DNA of 64,000 bases from Methylobacterium oryzihabitans (GCF_004004555.2 NZ_SACP01000008.1:150370-214369); one strand, 5' to 3'. Positions 10,722-18,997 are shown, counted from the first letter of the stretch. The notes: generated from the letters alone by a model not told the origin. Program-made: numbers and translations.

Positions 10722-11639
10722 ATGAGTGACTCCGGAGCGGACAAACTGCCGAACGCCCACGTTCGGGCCGAGGTGCTGGTCCAGGCGCTGCCGCACATGC
10801 AGCGCTACGACGAGGAGGTCGTGGTCATCAAGTACGGCGGCCATGCCATGGGCGACCGCGCCGCGGCCGAGGATTTCGCCGAGGACATCGTGCTGCTCGA
10901 GCAATCCGGCCTCAAGCCGGTGGTGGTGCATGGCGGCGGGCCGCAGATCGGCCGGATGCTCGACCGCCTCGGCATCAAGTCCGAGTTCCGCGAGGGCCTG
11001 CGCGTCACCGACGAGGCCACCGTCGAGGTGGTCGAGATGGTACTGGCCGGCTCGATCAACAAGCAGATCGTCGGCTGGATCTCGGCCGAGGGCGGCAAGG
11101 CGATCGGCCTGTGCGGCAAGGACGGCAACATGGTGCGGGCGCGGCGCGCCACCCGCACCGTGGTCGATCCCGATTCGCACATCGAGCGCCACGTCGATCT
11201 CGGACTCGTGGGCGAGCCCGAGCACGTCGACCGCTCGGTCCTCGACGCGGTGCTGAAGGCCGAGCTGATCCCGGTCCTGGCGCCGGTCGCGGCCGGCGCC
11301 GACGGGCTGACCTACAACGTCAACGCCGACACGTTCGCGGGGGCCATCGCCGGAGCGATGCGGGCCAAGCGCCTGCTGCTGCTCACCGACGTGCCGGGCG
11401 TGCTCGACAAGAACAAGAAGCTGCTGCCCGAATTGACGATCGAGGATTGCCGCCGGCTGATCGCCGACGGGACCATCACCGCCGGGATGATCCCGAAGAT
11501 CGAGACCTGCATCTACGCCCTGGAGCAGGGCGTCGAGGCGGTGGTCATCCTCGACGGCAAGGTGCCGCACGCGGTGCTGCTGGAGCTGTTCACCGATTAC
11601 GGTGCCGGCACGCTGATCCGCGCCCAGAAGAGCGCCTGA
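10722..11639 (+). CDS. argB: Acetylglutamate kinase
   Basis: This 305-residue enzyme phosphorylates N-acetyl-L-glutamate with ATP, the second step of arginine synthesis. The amino-acid-kinase motifs are present: [11 protein letters not shown] near residue 29, [14 protein letters not shown] near 67, the glycine-rich nucleotide region and the GMIPKIETC stretch near the C terminus. The ATG at 10722 follows GAGAGGA at 10704-10710 and gives the usual length; an in-frame ATG at 10647 is less likely. The neighbourhood with engB upstream is common in the order. Confidence 0.96.
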   Translation: MSDSGADKLPNAHVRAEVLVQALPHMQRYDEEVVVIKYGGHAMGDRAAAEDFAEDIVLLEQSGLKPVVVHGGGPQIGRMLDRLGIKSEFREGLRVTDEATVEVVEMVLAGSINKQIVGWISAEGGKAIGLCGKDGNMVRARRATRTVVDPDSHIERHVDLGLVGEPEHVDRSVLDAVLKAELIPVLAPVAAGADGLTYNVNADTFAGAIAGAMRAKRLLLLTDVPGVLDKNKKLLPELTIEDCRRLIADGTITAGMIPKIETCIYALEQGVEAVVILDGKVPHAVLLELFTDYGAGTLIRAQKSA

Positions 11640-11748
11640 GGCCGCGAGCCGCCCGCCTTCCGGCGGGCGGCTTCCCTTCCGGCGCGGCTCGCCTATTGTA
11701 TCGGTCCGGGGGCCGTGGGGCCCCCTCGTCGTCGGAACGGGCCCGATC

Positions 11749-12480
11749 TTGCTGCTGCCAGGCGAGAGCCACCTCACCGCCGCCCATGCCCGCGGCTTCG
11801 ACGGGATCGACACCTGGATCTTCGATCTCGACAACACGCTGTATCCGCACGACGCCCGGGTCTGGCCGCAGGTCGACGAGCGCATCACGCTCTACGTCAT
11901 GAACCTGTTCGGGCTCGACGGCCTGTCGGCGCGGGCACTCCAGAAGTACTTCTACCACCGCTACGGCACGACCTTGCGGGCGCTGATGGCGGAGTGGCAG
12001 ATCGACCCCTACGACTTCCTCGACTTCGCCCACGACATCGACCATTCCGGCATCGCGCTGAACGCCGCCCTCGGCGACGCGATCGAGGCGCTGCCGGGCC
12101 GCAAGCTGATCCTCACCAACGGCTCGCGCCGCCACGCCGAGAACGTGGCGCGCAAGCTCGGCATCCTCGACCATTTCGAGGACGTGTTCGACATCGCGGC
12201 CGCCGACTTCGTGCCCAAGCCCGAGCGACCGGCCTACGAGCGCTTCCTCGACCGCCACGGGGTCGACCCGACCCGCTCGGTGCTGTTCGAGGACATCGCC
12301 AAGAACCTCGTGGTGCCCCACGACCTCGGCATGGCGACGGTGCTGGTGGTGCCGCGCACCATCGACCCGTTCCGCGAGGCGTTCGAGCAGGAGGCGGTGA
12401 AGGCGCCGCATATCGACCACATCACCAACGACCTCGCCGGCTTCCTCGCCGACCGGGTCTCGCCGGCGCTGGCCGCGTGA
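11749..12480 (+). CDS. HAD-family pyrimidine 5'-nucleotidase
   Basis: A 243-residue HAD hydrolase of the SDT1/pyrimidine 5'-nucleotidase group. Motif I FDLDNTLYP places the nucleophile at Asp26 and the acid/base at Asp28. Motif II LTNGSRRHAENV and motif III/IV FVPKPERPAYERF with LFEDIAKNLVVP follow. It probably dephosphorylates pyrimidine monophosphates. The start is TTG at 11749; no in-frame ATG precedes motif I. Its stop overlaps the next small gene (GTGA). Confidence 0.85.
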   Translation: MLLPGESHLTAAHARGFDGIDTWIFDLDNTLYPHDARVWPQVDERITLYVMNLFGLDGLSARALQKYFYHRYGTTLRALMAEWQIDPYDFLDFAHDIDHSGIALNAALGDAIEALPGRKLILTNGSRRHAENVARKLGILDHFEDVFDIAAADFVPKPERPAYERFLDRHGVDPTRSVLFEDIAKNLVVPHDLGMATVLVVPRTIDPFREAFEQEAVKAPHIDHITNDLAGFLADRVSPALAA

Positions 12481-12593
12481 GCCCGCCCGACGATCCGGTC
12501 GAGGTCTGGGGCCGGCGCATCGGCCGCGGGCTCGGCCTCGTCGCCGTGGTGGTGCTGGCGCTGATGCTCGGCCGTCAGCTCAAGCTGTGGTGA
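12477..12593 (+). CDS. Very small single-span membrane protein
   Basis: A GTG at 12477 overlaps the preceding TGA (GTGA), opening a 38-residue frame with a polar head (SPPDDPVEVWGRRIGRG), one hydrophobic segment (LGLVAVVVLALML) and a short basic end GRQLKLW. The four-base overlap on one side and seven-base overlap with the next gene suggest translational coupling. The topology is protein-like; no family is recognised. Confidence 0.6.
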   Translation: MSPPDDPVEVWGRRIGRGLGLVAVVVLALMLGRQLKLW

Positions 12594-13015
12594 GGCTCGT
12601 GGAAGCCGTCGACTGGAGCGGCCTGAAGGCTCCCGACCTCGCCGCCTTCGAGAGACTCGCCGAGGCGGCCTTCGCGCGGCTGCCGGAGGAGTTCCGTGCG
12701 CTCTGCGCCGGCGTGGTGGTGCGGGTCGAGGATTTTCCCGACGACGGCACCCTCGCCGAGATGGCGTGCGAGAGCGAGTTCGACCTGCTCGGGCTGTTTC
12801 GCGGCGTCGGCCTCGCGCAGGGCGGCGGGGCGCTCGCCACCGGGCAGTTCCCCAACATGGTCTGGCTCTACCGCCGGCCGATCCTCGACTACTGGGCCGA
12901 GCACGACGAGAGCCTCGGCCACCTCGTCACCCACGTCCTCGTCCACGAGATCGGCCACCATTTCGGGCTGTCCGACGACGACATGCAGGCGATCGAGGAC
13001 GCCGCCGAGGCGTGA
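12587..13015 (+). CDS. Zincin-like metallopeptidase family protein (PF06262 type)
   Basis: This 142-residue protein carries HEIGHHFGLSDDD at residue 120 onwards, the HExxH zinc motif of the minimal zincin family PF06262 (formerly DUF1025). Conserved FPNMVWLYRRPIL and HVLVHEI segments fit. Substrates are unknown. The start is GTG at 12587 or the next codon, overlapping the small membrane-protein gene, so the three genes from 11749 form one coupled unit. Confidence 0.87.
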   Translation: MVRLVEAVDWSGLKAPDLAAFERLAEAAFARLPEEFRALCAGVVVRVEDFPDDGTLAEMACESEFDLLGLFRGVGLAQGGGALATGQFPNMVWLYRRPILDYWAEHDESLGHLVTHVLVHEIGHHFGLSDDDMQAIEDAAEA

Positions 13016-13019
13016 CCCG

Positions 13020-13919
13020 TCAGCCCAACCCAGCGGGTGGGCCGAGCCGGCCGCGGAGCCCGTCGAGCACGCCCCGGCCGAGGCGGGCGAGCACCGCCGG
13101 CCGGTAGCCGGAATCGGCCCAGTACAGCCCGGCCTGGAGCGGTAGGTAGGCCGCCTGCCGCAGCCGCCAGCGCCACGGCACATGAGCGAGGCGCCACGCA
13201 TAGACGCTGTTGCGCAGGTAGGTCGCCATCCGGGGCAGGCTCTGGCGCGGCATCGCCACCGGCAGGAACCGGGCGCGGATCGTGCCGCCGCCGACATGGT
13301 GGACGATGCCGGTGTCGCGGTCGGCCCAGCACGACCAGCCGCGGGCCCAGGCGCGGAAGCACCATTCGAGATCGACGCCGTCGATGAAGAAGTCGTCGCG
13401 GAACGGCCCGACCGCCCGGAACGCGTCGAGGGCGATCAGCGAGCCGGTGGTGGCGAGGAAATCGACGGGATCGAGGGAGCCGACCGGCACCACGCCGGGC
13501 CGGGCCGGGTAGCGCGGCGGCTTGTGGGCGCCCTCCCCGGCCCGCGGCTGCGGCCCCACCACCGCGACCCGCTCGCCGTCCGCCGCCAGCCGCTCCAGGG
13601 CGGCGACGAGGCGCGCCGGCAGGTCGGGCCCCGGCGTCGCGTCCTGGTCGAGGAGCAGCAGGTGCCGGCGGCCGTCGGCCAGGGCCGCCTCGGCGGCGGC
13701 GTTGAGGCCAGTCGCGATGCCGGCGTTGCGACCGTCGCCGAGGAGGCGCAGGCCCGGGATCGCCGCCAGCCGCGCGCGGTCCACGGCGCCGAGGCCGCCA
13801 TTGTCGTAGAGGTAGGCGGCGGGAGCCCGCGCCGCGAGACCTGCCAGGGTGTCGAGGTGGGCGGGCGTCGGCCGGTACAGCACCGCCGCGATCGCGGGGC
13901 CGGTGGGAAGATCGGACAT
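13020..13919 (-). CDS. Glycosyltransferase family 2, rhamnosyltransferase-like
   Basis: A 299-residue GT-A fold enzyme. It has an N-terminal IAAVLYRPTPAHLDTL strand, the metal-binding LLLDQDATPG motif near residue 90, and FFIDGVDLEWCFRAW, the ED-type acceptor motif typical of dTDP-rhamnosyl transferases. It would transfer a sugar to a cell-surface glycan; donor and acceptor are not readable. It stands alone and convergent with the zincin gene, next to but not functionally tied to the paa operon. Confidence 0.87.
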   Translation of the reverse strand: MSDLPTGPAIAAVLYRPTPAHLDTLAGLAARAPAAYLYDNGGLGAVDRARLAAIPGLRLLGDGRNAGIATGLNAAAEAALADGRRHLLLLDQDATPGPDLPARLVAALERLAADGERVAVVGPQPRAGEGAHKPPRYPARPGVVPVGSLDPVDFLATTGSLIALDAFRAVGPFRDDFFIDGVDLEWCFRAWARGWSCWADRDTGIVHHVGGGTIRARFLPVAMPRQSLPRMATYLRNSVYAWRLAHVPWRWRLRQAAYLPLQAGLYWADSGYRPAVLARLGRGVLDGLRGRLGPPAGLG

Positions 13920-13951
13920 CCGGCGGCTCTACACCATCCGGGCGCGGCCGA

Positions 13952-15055
13952 TCACACCTGATCGAAATCCACCGTCACCCGCCCGCTGGTCGGCCGGGCC
14001 TGGCAGGTGAGCACGAAGCCGGCCTCGATCTCCCAGGGTTCGAGGGAGTAGTTCACCTCCATCTCGGCCTCGCCCTCCACGAGCTTCGCCCGGCAGGTGC
14101 AGCACATCCCGCCCCGGCACGAATACGGCAGGTCGAGCCCGGCCCGCGTGGCGGCGTCGAGCACCGTCTCGCCAGGGAGCACCGGCACCCGCGTGGCGAT
14201 GCCGTCGGTGATGACCGTGGCCTCTGCCGCCGGGGCCGTGCCGGCCGCCACGGGACGGGCGGCGCGCGGCCGGCCGTCGCCGGCCGGGGTGAACCGCTCG
14301 GCGTGGATCCGCTCCGGCGCGACCCCGGCCCCGGCCAGCGCCGCCGTCACGGTGTCGATCATGTCGGCGGGCCCGCACACGAAGGCGCGGTCGATCAGCC
14401 GCGCCGGCACGACGGTGCGCAGGAACAGCCCGGCCTTCTCGCCGTCGAGGCGGCCGTTGAGGATCGCGATGTCCTGGCTCTCGCGCGACAGGACGTGGAA
14501 CACCGACAGCCGGTCGAGGAAGCGGTCCTTCAGGTCCTCCAGCGCCTCGCGGAACAGGATCGAGCCGGTCGCGCGGTTGCCGTAGAACAGGAAGAACCGG
14601 CTTTGCGGCTCGCGCGCCAGAACGGTGCGGATGATCGACAGGATCGGGGTGATGCCCGATCCCGAGGCGAAGCCCGCGAAGGTGCGGGCCTCGTCGGGCT
14701 TGGCTTCGTCCGGCTTGGCTTCGATCGGCTTGGCTTCGATGCCGAAGCGGCCCATCGGCGGCATCACCTCGATGGCGTCGCCGGCGCCGATCGCCTCGTT
14801 GGCGAAGCACGAGAACAGCCCGCCCTCGACCCGCTTGACGGCGATGCGCAATTCGCCGTCGTCGGCGCCCGAGCAGATCGAGTAGGAGCGCCGCACCTCC
14901 TCGCCGTCGAGGGTCGTGCGCAGGGTCAGGTACTGGCCGGGGGCGAAGCCGAAGGCGGCCCGGTCGTCCTCCGGCACCGCGAAGGCGATCGACACCGCGT
15001 CCGGGGTCTCGCGGCGCACGTCCCGGACGGTGAGGCGGCGGAAATGCTGGCTCAT
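13952..15055 (-). CDS. paaE: 1,2-phenylacetyl-CoA epoxidase reductase subunit PaaE
   Basis: This 367-residue protein passes electrons from NADPH to the PaaAC diiron oxygenase. Domains in order are an FAD-binding barrel (RRSYSICSG motif), an NAD(P)-binding domain (AGFASGSGITPILSI) and a C-terminal plant-type 2Fe-2S ferredoxin domain with YSCRGGMCCTCRAKL and the distal VLTCQARP cysteine. The ATG at 15053-15055 (MSQHFRRLTVRDV) gives family length. It is the last gene of paaABCDE. A tandem EAKPD repeat near residues 105-119 is unusual and described separately. Confidence 0.95.
   Translation of the reverse strand: MSQHFRRLTVRDVRRETPDAVSIAFAVPEDDRAAFGFAPGQYLTLRTTLDGEEVRRSYSICSGADDGELRIAVKRVEGGLFSCFANEAIGAGDAIEVMPPMGRFGIEAKPIEAKPDEAKPDEARTFAGFASGSGITPILSIIRTVLAREPQSRFFLFYGNRATGSILFREALEDLKDRFLDRLSVFHVLSRESQDIAILNGRLDGEKAGLFLRTVVPARLIDRAFVCGPADMIDTVTAALAGAGVAPERIHAERFTPAGDGRPRAARPVAAGTAPAAEATVITDGIATRVPVLPGETVLDAATRAGLDLPYSCRGGMCCTCRAKLVEGEAEMEVNYSLEPWEIEAGFVLTCQARPTSGRVTVDFDQV
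14697..14741. repeat. Three tandem 15-bp units inside paaE
   Basis: Units at 14697-14711, 14712-14726 and 14727-14741 share GGCTTGGCTTCG and encode an EAKPD/EAKPI pentapeptide repeat. They fall in the linker between the flavin and nucleotide domains of PaaE, after MPPMGRFGI and before the GFASGSGIT motif, so the frame and both domains are preserved. Confidence 0.85.
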
Positions 15056-15066
15056 CGGACGCCTCG

Positions 15067-15558
15067 TCAGATGCACTTGAAGGAATCGAACGGCTCGCGG
15101 CAGGCCCGGCAGCGCCACAACGCCTTGCAGGCGGTCGAGCCGAACTCGGAGATCTTTTCGGTGTTCGCCGAGCCGCAGAGCGGGCATGCGACGCTCTCCT
15201 CGCCGAACAGCGCCCGGCGCGAGGCGCGGCCCTGGGGCGGGGCGATGCCGTAGGCGCGCAGCTTCTCCTTGCCCTCGTCGGTCATCCAGTCCGTGGTCCA
15301 GGCCGGCGACAGCACCAGCCGGACGCGCGCCGGACCGATGCCGGCTTTCGCCAGCGCCGTCTGGACCTCGATCCCGATCACGTCCATCGCCGGGCAGCCG
15401 GAATAGGTCGGGGTGATCGTCACCTCGACCGTGCCGTCCTGCACGGTGACGTCGCGCAGCACGCCGAGATCCGCGATGGTCAGGACCGGGATCTCCGGGT
15501 CGCAGACCTCGGCCGCCGCGGCGCGGGCGGCCTGCGCCAGGGCCTCGTCGGTCACCAC
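15067..15558 (-). CDS. paaD: Phenylacetyl-CoA epoxidase subunit PaaD (PaaJ)
   Basis: A 163-residue protein with an N-terminal DUF59/MIP18-type domain (CDPEIPVLTIADLGVLRDV, PTYSGCPAMDVI) and a C-terminal four-cysteine cluster (CPLCGS, then CRACREPFDSFKC). PaaD is needed in vivo for epoxidase activity, probably in metal-cluster assembly. The start is GTG at 15556-15558 or the next codon; it overlaps the paaC stop. It is followed by paaE 11 bases later. Confidence 0.93.
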   Translation of the reverse strand: MVTDEALAQAARAAAAEVCDPEIPVLTIADLGVLRDVTVQDGTVEVTITPTYSGCPAMDVIGIEVQTALAKAGIGPARVRLVLSPAWTTDWMTDEGKEKLRAYGIAPPQGRASRRALFGEESVACPLCGSANTEKISEFGSTACKALWRCRACREPFDSFKCI

Positions 15559-16328
15559 GTCGCCCCCGGATGGGCGCGCTGGAGGTATTGCAGGTCGGCG
15601 AGGATGAAGCCGAGATGCTCGCTGTGCCGGCCGACCCGTCCGCCGCCCTGGCGCCAGGGGGCGGCCGGCGCCGTCAGGGTCGCCTCGCGCAGCACCATCG
15701 CCACGGTCGCGTCGAAGGCCGGGCGGATCGCCGCCGGATCGACGGCGATGCCGGCCCGGACCAGTTCCGCCTCGGCGTCGTCGCTCTCCATCAGCTCGCC
15801 GGAATACGGCCAGAGGTCGTCGAGGGCGGCCTGCGTCCGTTCGTGGCTCTCGGGGGTGCCGTCGCCGAGGCGGATCAGCCATTCGGCGGAATGGCGGAGA
15901 TGGTAGGCGGTCTCCTTCTCGGCCTTGGCGGCGATCGCCGCCAGCGTCGGGTCGGCCGAGGCGGTCATCGCGCGCCAGTACGGATCGAGGAAGGCCGAGG
16001 CCAGCACCTGCCGCACGATGGTGGCGGCGAAGTCGCCGTTCGGCTGCTCGACCAGCAGGCAGTTGCGGTACTGGCCGACGTCGCGGCGATAGGCGAGGTC
16101 GTCCTCGGTCAGCCCGCGCCCGTCGAGCGTCGCGGCATAGTCGTAGAGCGACCGCGCCTGCCCGACGCAGTCGAGGGCGATGTTGGCGAGCGCGATGTCC
16201 TCCTCCAGCATCGGCCCGTGCCCGCACCATTCCGACAGCCGGTGCCCGAGGATCAGCGCATCGTCGGCCCGCCGCAGCACCAGGGCGAGGAGCGGGGTCT
16301 CGGCGAGGGTGATCGAGGTGGTGGTCAT
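15552..16328 (-). CDS. paaC: Phenylacetyl-CoA epoxidase structural subunit PaaC
   Basis: A 258-residue ferritin-like helical protein that pairs with PaaA and supports the diiron site. It shows the family pattern LALVLRRADDALILGHRLSEW, EDIALANIALDCVGQARSLY and AEKETAYHLRHSAEWLIRL. It lies between paaB and paaD. A 278-base gap holding a hairpin repeat separates it from paaB; its stop overlaps paaD. Confidence 0.95.
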   Translation of the reverse strand: MTTTSITLAETPLLALVLRRADDALILGHRLSEWCGHGPMLEEDIALANIALDCVGQARSLYDYAATLDGRGLTEDDLAYRRDVGQYRNCLLVEQPNGDFAATIVRQVLASAFLDPYWRAMTASADPTLAAIAAKAEKETAYHLRHSAEWLIRLGDGTPESHERTQAALDDLWPYSGELMESDDAEAELVRAGIAVDPAAIRPAFDATVAMVLREATLTAPAAPWRQGGGRVGRHSEHLGFILADLQYLQRAHPGATW

Positions 16329-16367
16329 GGGTTGGCCCGGGTTGGGTCGAAGGAAGCGCCGCCCCGA

Positions 16368-16553
16368 CCCTCCCCCCTCTGCGGGGGAGGGTGGCGAACG
16401 AAGTGAGCCGGGAGAGGGGAACGCGACAGTGCCGGATGGGGCGTATGTCAGTTCAGTCGCGACCTTTCCGGAAGCGGCGTCCCCTCTTGCGGGACTTCGT
16501 CCCGGCCCGCCCCGCATCCGCGGGGCACCCTCCCCCGCAGAGGGGGGGAGGGT
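16368..16553. repeat. Dispersed hairpin element (family R2), copy 1, inside the paa operon
   Basis: A 186-base element bounded by hairpins: ACCCTCCCCC with GGGGGAGGGT at the left end and a matching CCCTCCCCCGCAGAGGGG hairpin at the right. A second copy in the same orientation is at 56629-56796; shared blocks include CGGGAGAGGGG and CCGGAAGCGGCGTCCCCTCT. It lies in the 278-base gap between paaB and paaC, which contains no gene. Confidence 0.8.
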
Positions 16554-16606
16554 TCGCGTCGGGTCTGTCTGTGCGAAGCCGGAAATCCCGACCCGCCCCC
16601 GTCCCC

Positions 16607-16897
16607 TCACATGTGCCCGACCTCGTCCGGCACCTCGTAGAAGGTCGGGTGGCGGTAGATCTTCGAGGCGGTGGGCTCGAACAGCACGTCCTTGTCGGCC
16701 GGGTCGGAGGCCGTGATGGCGTTGGACGGCACGACCCAGACCGACAGCCCCTCGCCGCGGCGGGTGTAGACGTCCCGCGCCGCCTGGAGCGCCATGGTGG
16801 CGTCGGCGGCGTGCAGCGAGCCGACATGCTTGTGGGCGAGGCCGTTGCGGGAGCGGATGAACACCTCCCACAGCGGAATGGTCTGGACCGTGGTCAT
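16607..16897 (-). CDS. paaB: Phenylacetyl-CoA epoxidase subunit PaaB
   Basis: A 96-residue protein with the PaaB family start (TIPLWEVFIRSRNGLAHKHV), LHAADATMALQAARDVYTRR and the closing FYEVPDEVGHM. PaaB bridges subunits in the epoxidase complex. The ATG lies at 16895-16897, 14 bases after the paaA stop, with a GGGAGGGGACG ribosome-binding site. Confidence 0.95.
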   Translation of the reverse strand: MTTVQTIPLWEVFIRSRNGLAHKHVGSLHAADATMALQAARDVYTRRGEGLSVWVVPSNAITASDPADKDVLFEPTASKIYRHPTFYEVPDEVGHM

Positions 16898-16911
16898 CGT
16901 CCCCTCCCGGC

Positions 16912-17928
16912 TCACGCCGCTTCCGGCAGGGCCGCCGCCTCGGCGGCCCGCCGGGCGCGCTTCTGCGCGTGTGCCATCGCGGCCTCCCGCACCCAGGCGC
17001 CGGCGGCGTGGGCGTCGCGGCGCTGCTTCATCCGCTGGCGGTTGCACGGGCCGTTGCCGGCGAGCACCTGCTTGAACTCCTCCCAGTCGATCGTCCCGAA
17101 GCGCCAGTGGCCGCTCGCCTCGTCGAAGGCCAGCTCGGGATCCGGGAAGGTCAGGCCCAAATACCGGCCCTGCGGCACGGTGGCGTCGACGAATTTCTGG
17201 CGCAGCTCGTCGTTGGTGAAGCGCTTGATCTTCCACTTCGCCGACTGGTCGGAATGCTGACTCTCGGAATCGGGCGGGCCGAACATCATCAGGCACGGCC
17301 ACCACCAGCGGTTCAGGGCGTCCTGCGCCATCGCCTTCTGCTCGGGCGTGCCGCGGCAGAGGGTCAGCATGATCTCGTAGCCCTGGCGCTGGTGGAAGCT
17401 CTCCTCCTTGCACACCCGGATCATCGCCCGGGCGTAGGGGCCGTAGGAGCAGCGGCAGAGCGGGATCTGGTTCATGATCGCCGCGCCATCGACGAGCCAG
17501 CCGATCGCCCCGATATCGGCCCAGGTCAGCGTCGGGTAGTTGAAGATCGAGGAATACTTGGCCCGGCCGGAGAGCAGTTGCTCGAACATCTCCTCGCGGC
17601 TGGTGCCGAGGGTCTCGGCCGCCGAGTACAGGTAGAGGCCGTGGCCGGCCTCGTCCTGGACCTTGGCGAGCAGGGCCGCCTTGCGCTTGAGGCTCGGCGC
17701 GCGGGTGATCCAGTTGCCCTCCGGCAGCATGCCGACGATCTCGGAATGGGCGTGCTGCGAGATCTGGCGGGTGAGCGTGCGCCGGTAGCCCTCGGGCATC
17801 CAGTCGTTCGGCTCGATCCGGTCCTCGGCGTCGATCCGGGCCTGGAACCGCGCGCCGCGCGCCTCCTCGGCCGGATCGACCACCGGGCGGCCATGGACCT
17901 CCTGAGCGTTGAGAGCCTGGGTGTACAT
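16912..17928 (-). CDS. paaA: Phenylacetyl-CoA epoxidase catalytic subunit PaaA
   Basis: This 338-residue catalytic subunit carries the diiron centre that epoxidises the ring of phenylacetyl-CoA. Ferritin-like helices with the iron-ligand patterns [15 protein letters not shown] and [13 protein letters not shown] are visible, together with the family segments [13 protein letters not shown] and [23 protein letters not shown] precedes the ATG at 17926-17928. It is the first gene of the operon, downstream of a promoter overlapped by an inverted repeat. Confidence 0.97.
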   Translation of the reverse strand: MYTQALNAQEVHGRPVVDPAEEARGARFQARIDAEDRIEPNDWMPEGYRRTLTRQISQHAHSEIVGMLPEGNWITRAPSLKRKAALLAKVQDEAGHGLYLYSAAETLGTSREEMFEQLLSGRAKYSSIFNYPTLTWADIGAIGWLVDGAAIMNQIPLCRCSYGPYARAMIRVCKEESFHQRQGYEIMLTLCRGTPEQKAMAQDALNRWWWPCLMMFGPPDSESQHSDQSAKWKIKRFTNDELRQKFVDATVPQGRYLGLTFPDPELAFDEASGHWRFGTIDWEEFKQVLAGNGPCNRQRMKQRRDAHAAGAWVREAAMAHAQKRARRAAEAAALPEAA

Positions 17929-17957
17929 GGCCGTTCCTCCCTGACTTGTTGCCGCTC

Positions 17958-17995
17958 AATATGTCACGAAAATCTCAAAGTGCAAGATTTTTCGT
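17958..17995 (-). promoter_or_regulatory. paaA promoter with probable PaaX operator
   Basis: On the minus strand TTGCAC (17985-17980) and CATATT (17963-17958) are 16 bases apart. ACGAAAATCT at 17966-17975 and AGATTTTTCGT at 17985-17995 form a 10-bp inverted repeat with a one-base bulge, covering the -35 box and spacer. A repressor bound there would block the promoter, as PaaX is known to do in other bacteria. The site overlaps the last codons of paaX. Confidence 0.6.
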
Positions 17996-18859
17996 AACAC
18001 GATCGGCGAAGCGATCGCGAAAGTCCGGTCCCGGCGGCGGCAGCGGGCCGGCCTCGCCGCGGGCGTGGCACGACAGCCACCGCTCCGAGGCCGGCACCAG
18101 CGCGCGGTAGAGGCCGGCGCACAGCGCGCGGGCGGTGGTGCCGGGCCAGTCCTCCGGCAGCAGCGCCGCCGGCAGCAGCGGGTCCTTCAGCACCGCCCGG
18201 CGATAATCGTGCAGGGCGAGCAGGCGGATCACCAGGGCGTCGAGGTCGCCGGGCCGGGCGCCGGCGGCGACCGCCTCGGCGGTCTCGCGATAGGCCGCGA
18301 CGAAGCGCCCGTAGCGGGCGGCGAGGTCGGCGAGCGGCCAGGCGCGGGCGGCGAGGCGGCGGGCCGTCGCCGCGTCCTGCGGCCGGGTGGCGAGACGCAG
18401 GGCCGCGCCAGCGGCGGCCAGGGGAGAGGCGGCGAGGTACAGGTCGGGCCCCAGCGCGCCGTAGCCCGCGGCGGTCAGGCCGGCGCGCTCCGCCGGCCGG
18501 TCGCCGTCGCCGTCGAGGAGCAGCAGGTCGAAGCCGCCGTCCCAGTCCGGCGGCGGAGCGCCGTAGATCCGCCCGGTCGCCGCCGCGAAGGTGGTGCGGC
18601 CGTGCGGCGTCAGCCGGTAGAAGCTGTTGCGCCCGACCTTCCAGCGCTCGAACCAGCCGTCGGCGACGAGGCGCGACAGGGCGGTGCGCACCACGCCGTC
18701 GCCGATGCGGCACGCCCGGGTGATCGCCAGGAGCGATTCGAGCGACAGCACCCCGCCCCGCGGCACCACCGCGTCGCCGAACACCGTGACGACGAGCGAC
18801 CCGGCCCGGATCGGCGTGCGGGCGTGGAAGCGGTCGAGCAGGGCATCGACGAGGGGCAT
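17975..18859 (-). CDS. paaX: Phenylacetic acid degradation operon repressor PaaX
   Basis: This 294-residue regulator belongs to the PaaX family, whose members repress paa genes until phenylacetyl-CoA binds. The N-terminal winged helix (SLVVTVFGDAVVPRGG, IGDGVVRTALSRLVADGWF, WKVGRNSFYRLT) is followed by the PaaX middle and C-terminal domains ending AGLYRALVPASERWLS. The ATG at 18857-18859 (MPLVDALLDRFHART) is preferred over 18943 because the upstream extension is not PaaX-like. It shares orientation with paaA, 46 bases away. Confidence 0.93.
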   Translation of the reverse strand: MPLVDALLDRFHARTPIRAGSLVVTVFGDAVVPRGGVLSLESLLAITRACRIGDGVVRTALSRLVADGWFERWKVGRNSFYRLTPHGRTTFAAATGRIYGAPPPDWDGGFDLLLLDGDGDRPAERAGLTAAGYGALGPDLYLAASPLAAAGAALRLATRPQDAATARRLAARAWPLADLAARYGRFVAAYRETAEAVAAGARPGDLDALVIRLLALHDYRRAVLKDPLLPAALLPEDWPGTTARALCAGLYRALVPASERWLSCHARGEAGPLPPPGPDFRDRFADRVTKNLAL

Positions 18860-18935
18860 CCGGCAACCTGTGCGCTGGCGGGGAGAGATGGCCGGGTAGC
18901 AGGTCGCGCCGGCCCTGCCGAGACCGGCCGGCGCC

Positions 18936-18964
18936 TTGACCAACCGGCCGGTCGGTCAATAATC
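18936..18964 (+). promoter_or_regulatory. paaZ promoter fully covered by a 24-bp palindromic operator
   Basis: TTGACCAACCGG at 18936-18947 pairs with 18948-18959 (CCGGTCGGTCAA) with one mismatch. The left TTGACC is also a -35 box and ATAATC at 18959-18964 a -10 box at 17-base spacing, so the palindrome spans the whole promoter. Such GACC/GGTC palindromes are typical of TetR-family repressors. A sequence differing at one of the first 18 bases lies upstream of livK (58117-58100, minus strand). Confidence 0.65.
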
Positions 18965-18997
18965 TCGCCGCAAGAACGAAGGCAGGGAGGAGCCCGG

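Noticed and set aside
18065..18997. Long extension of the paaZ frame upstream of 18998
   Set aside because: It is an antisense shadow of paaX, runs through the operator, and the conserved PaaZ start with a strong ribosome-binding site is at 18998.
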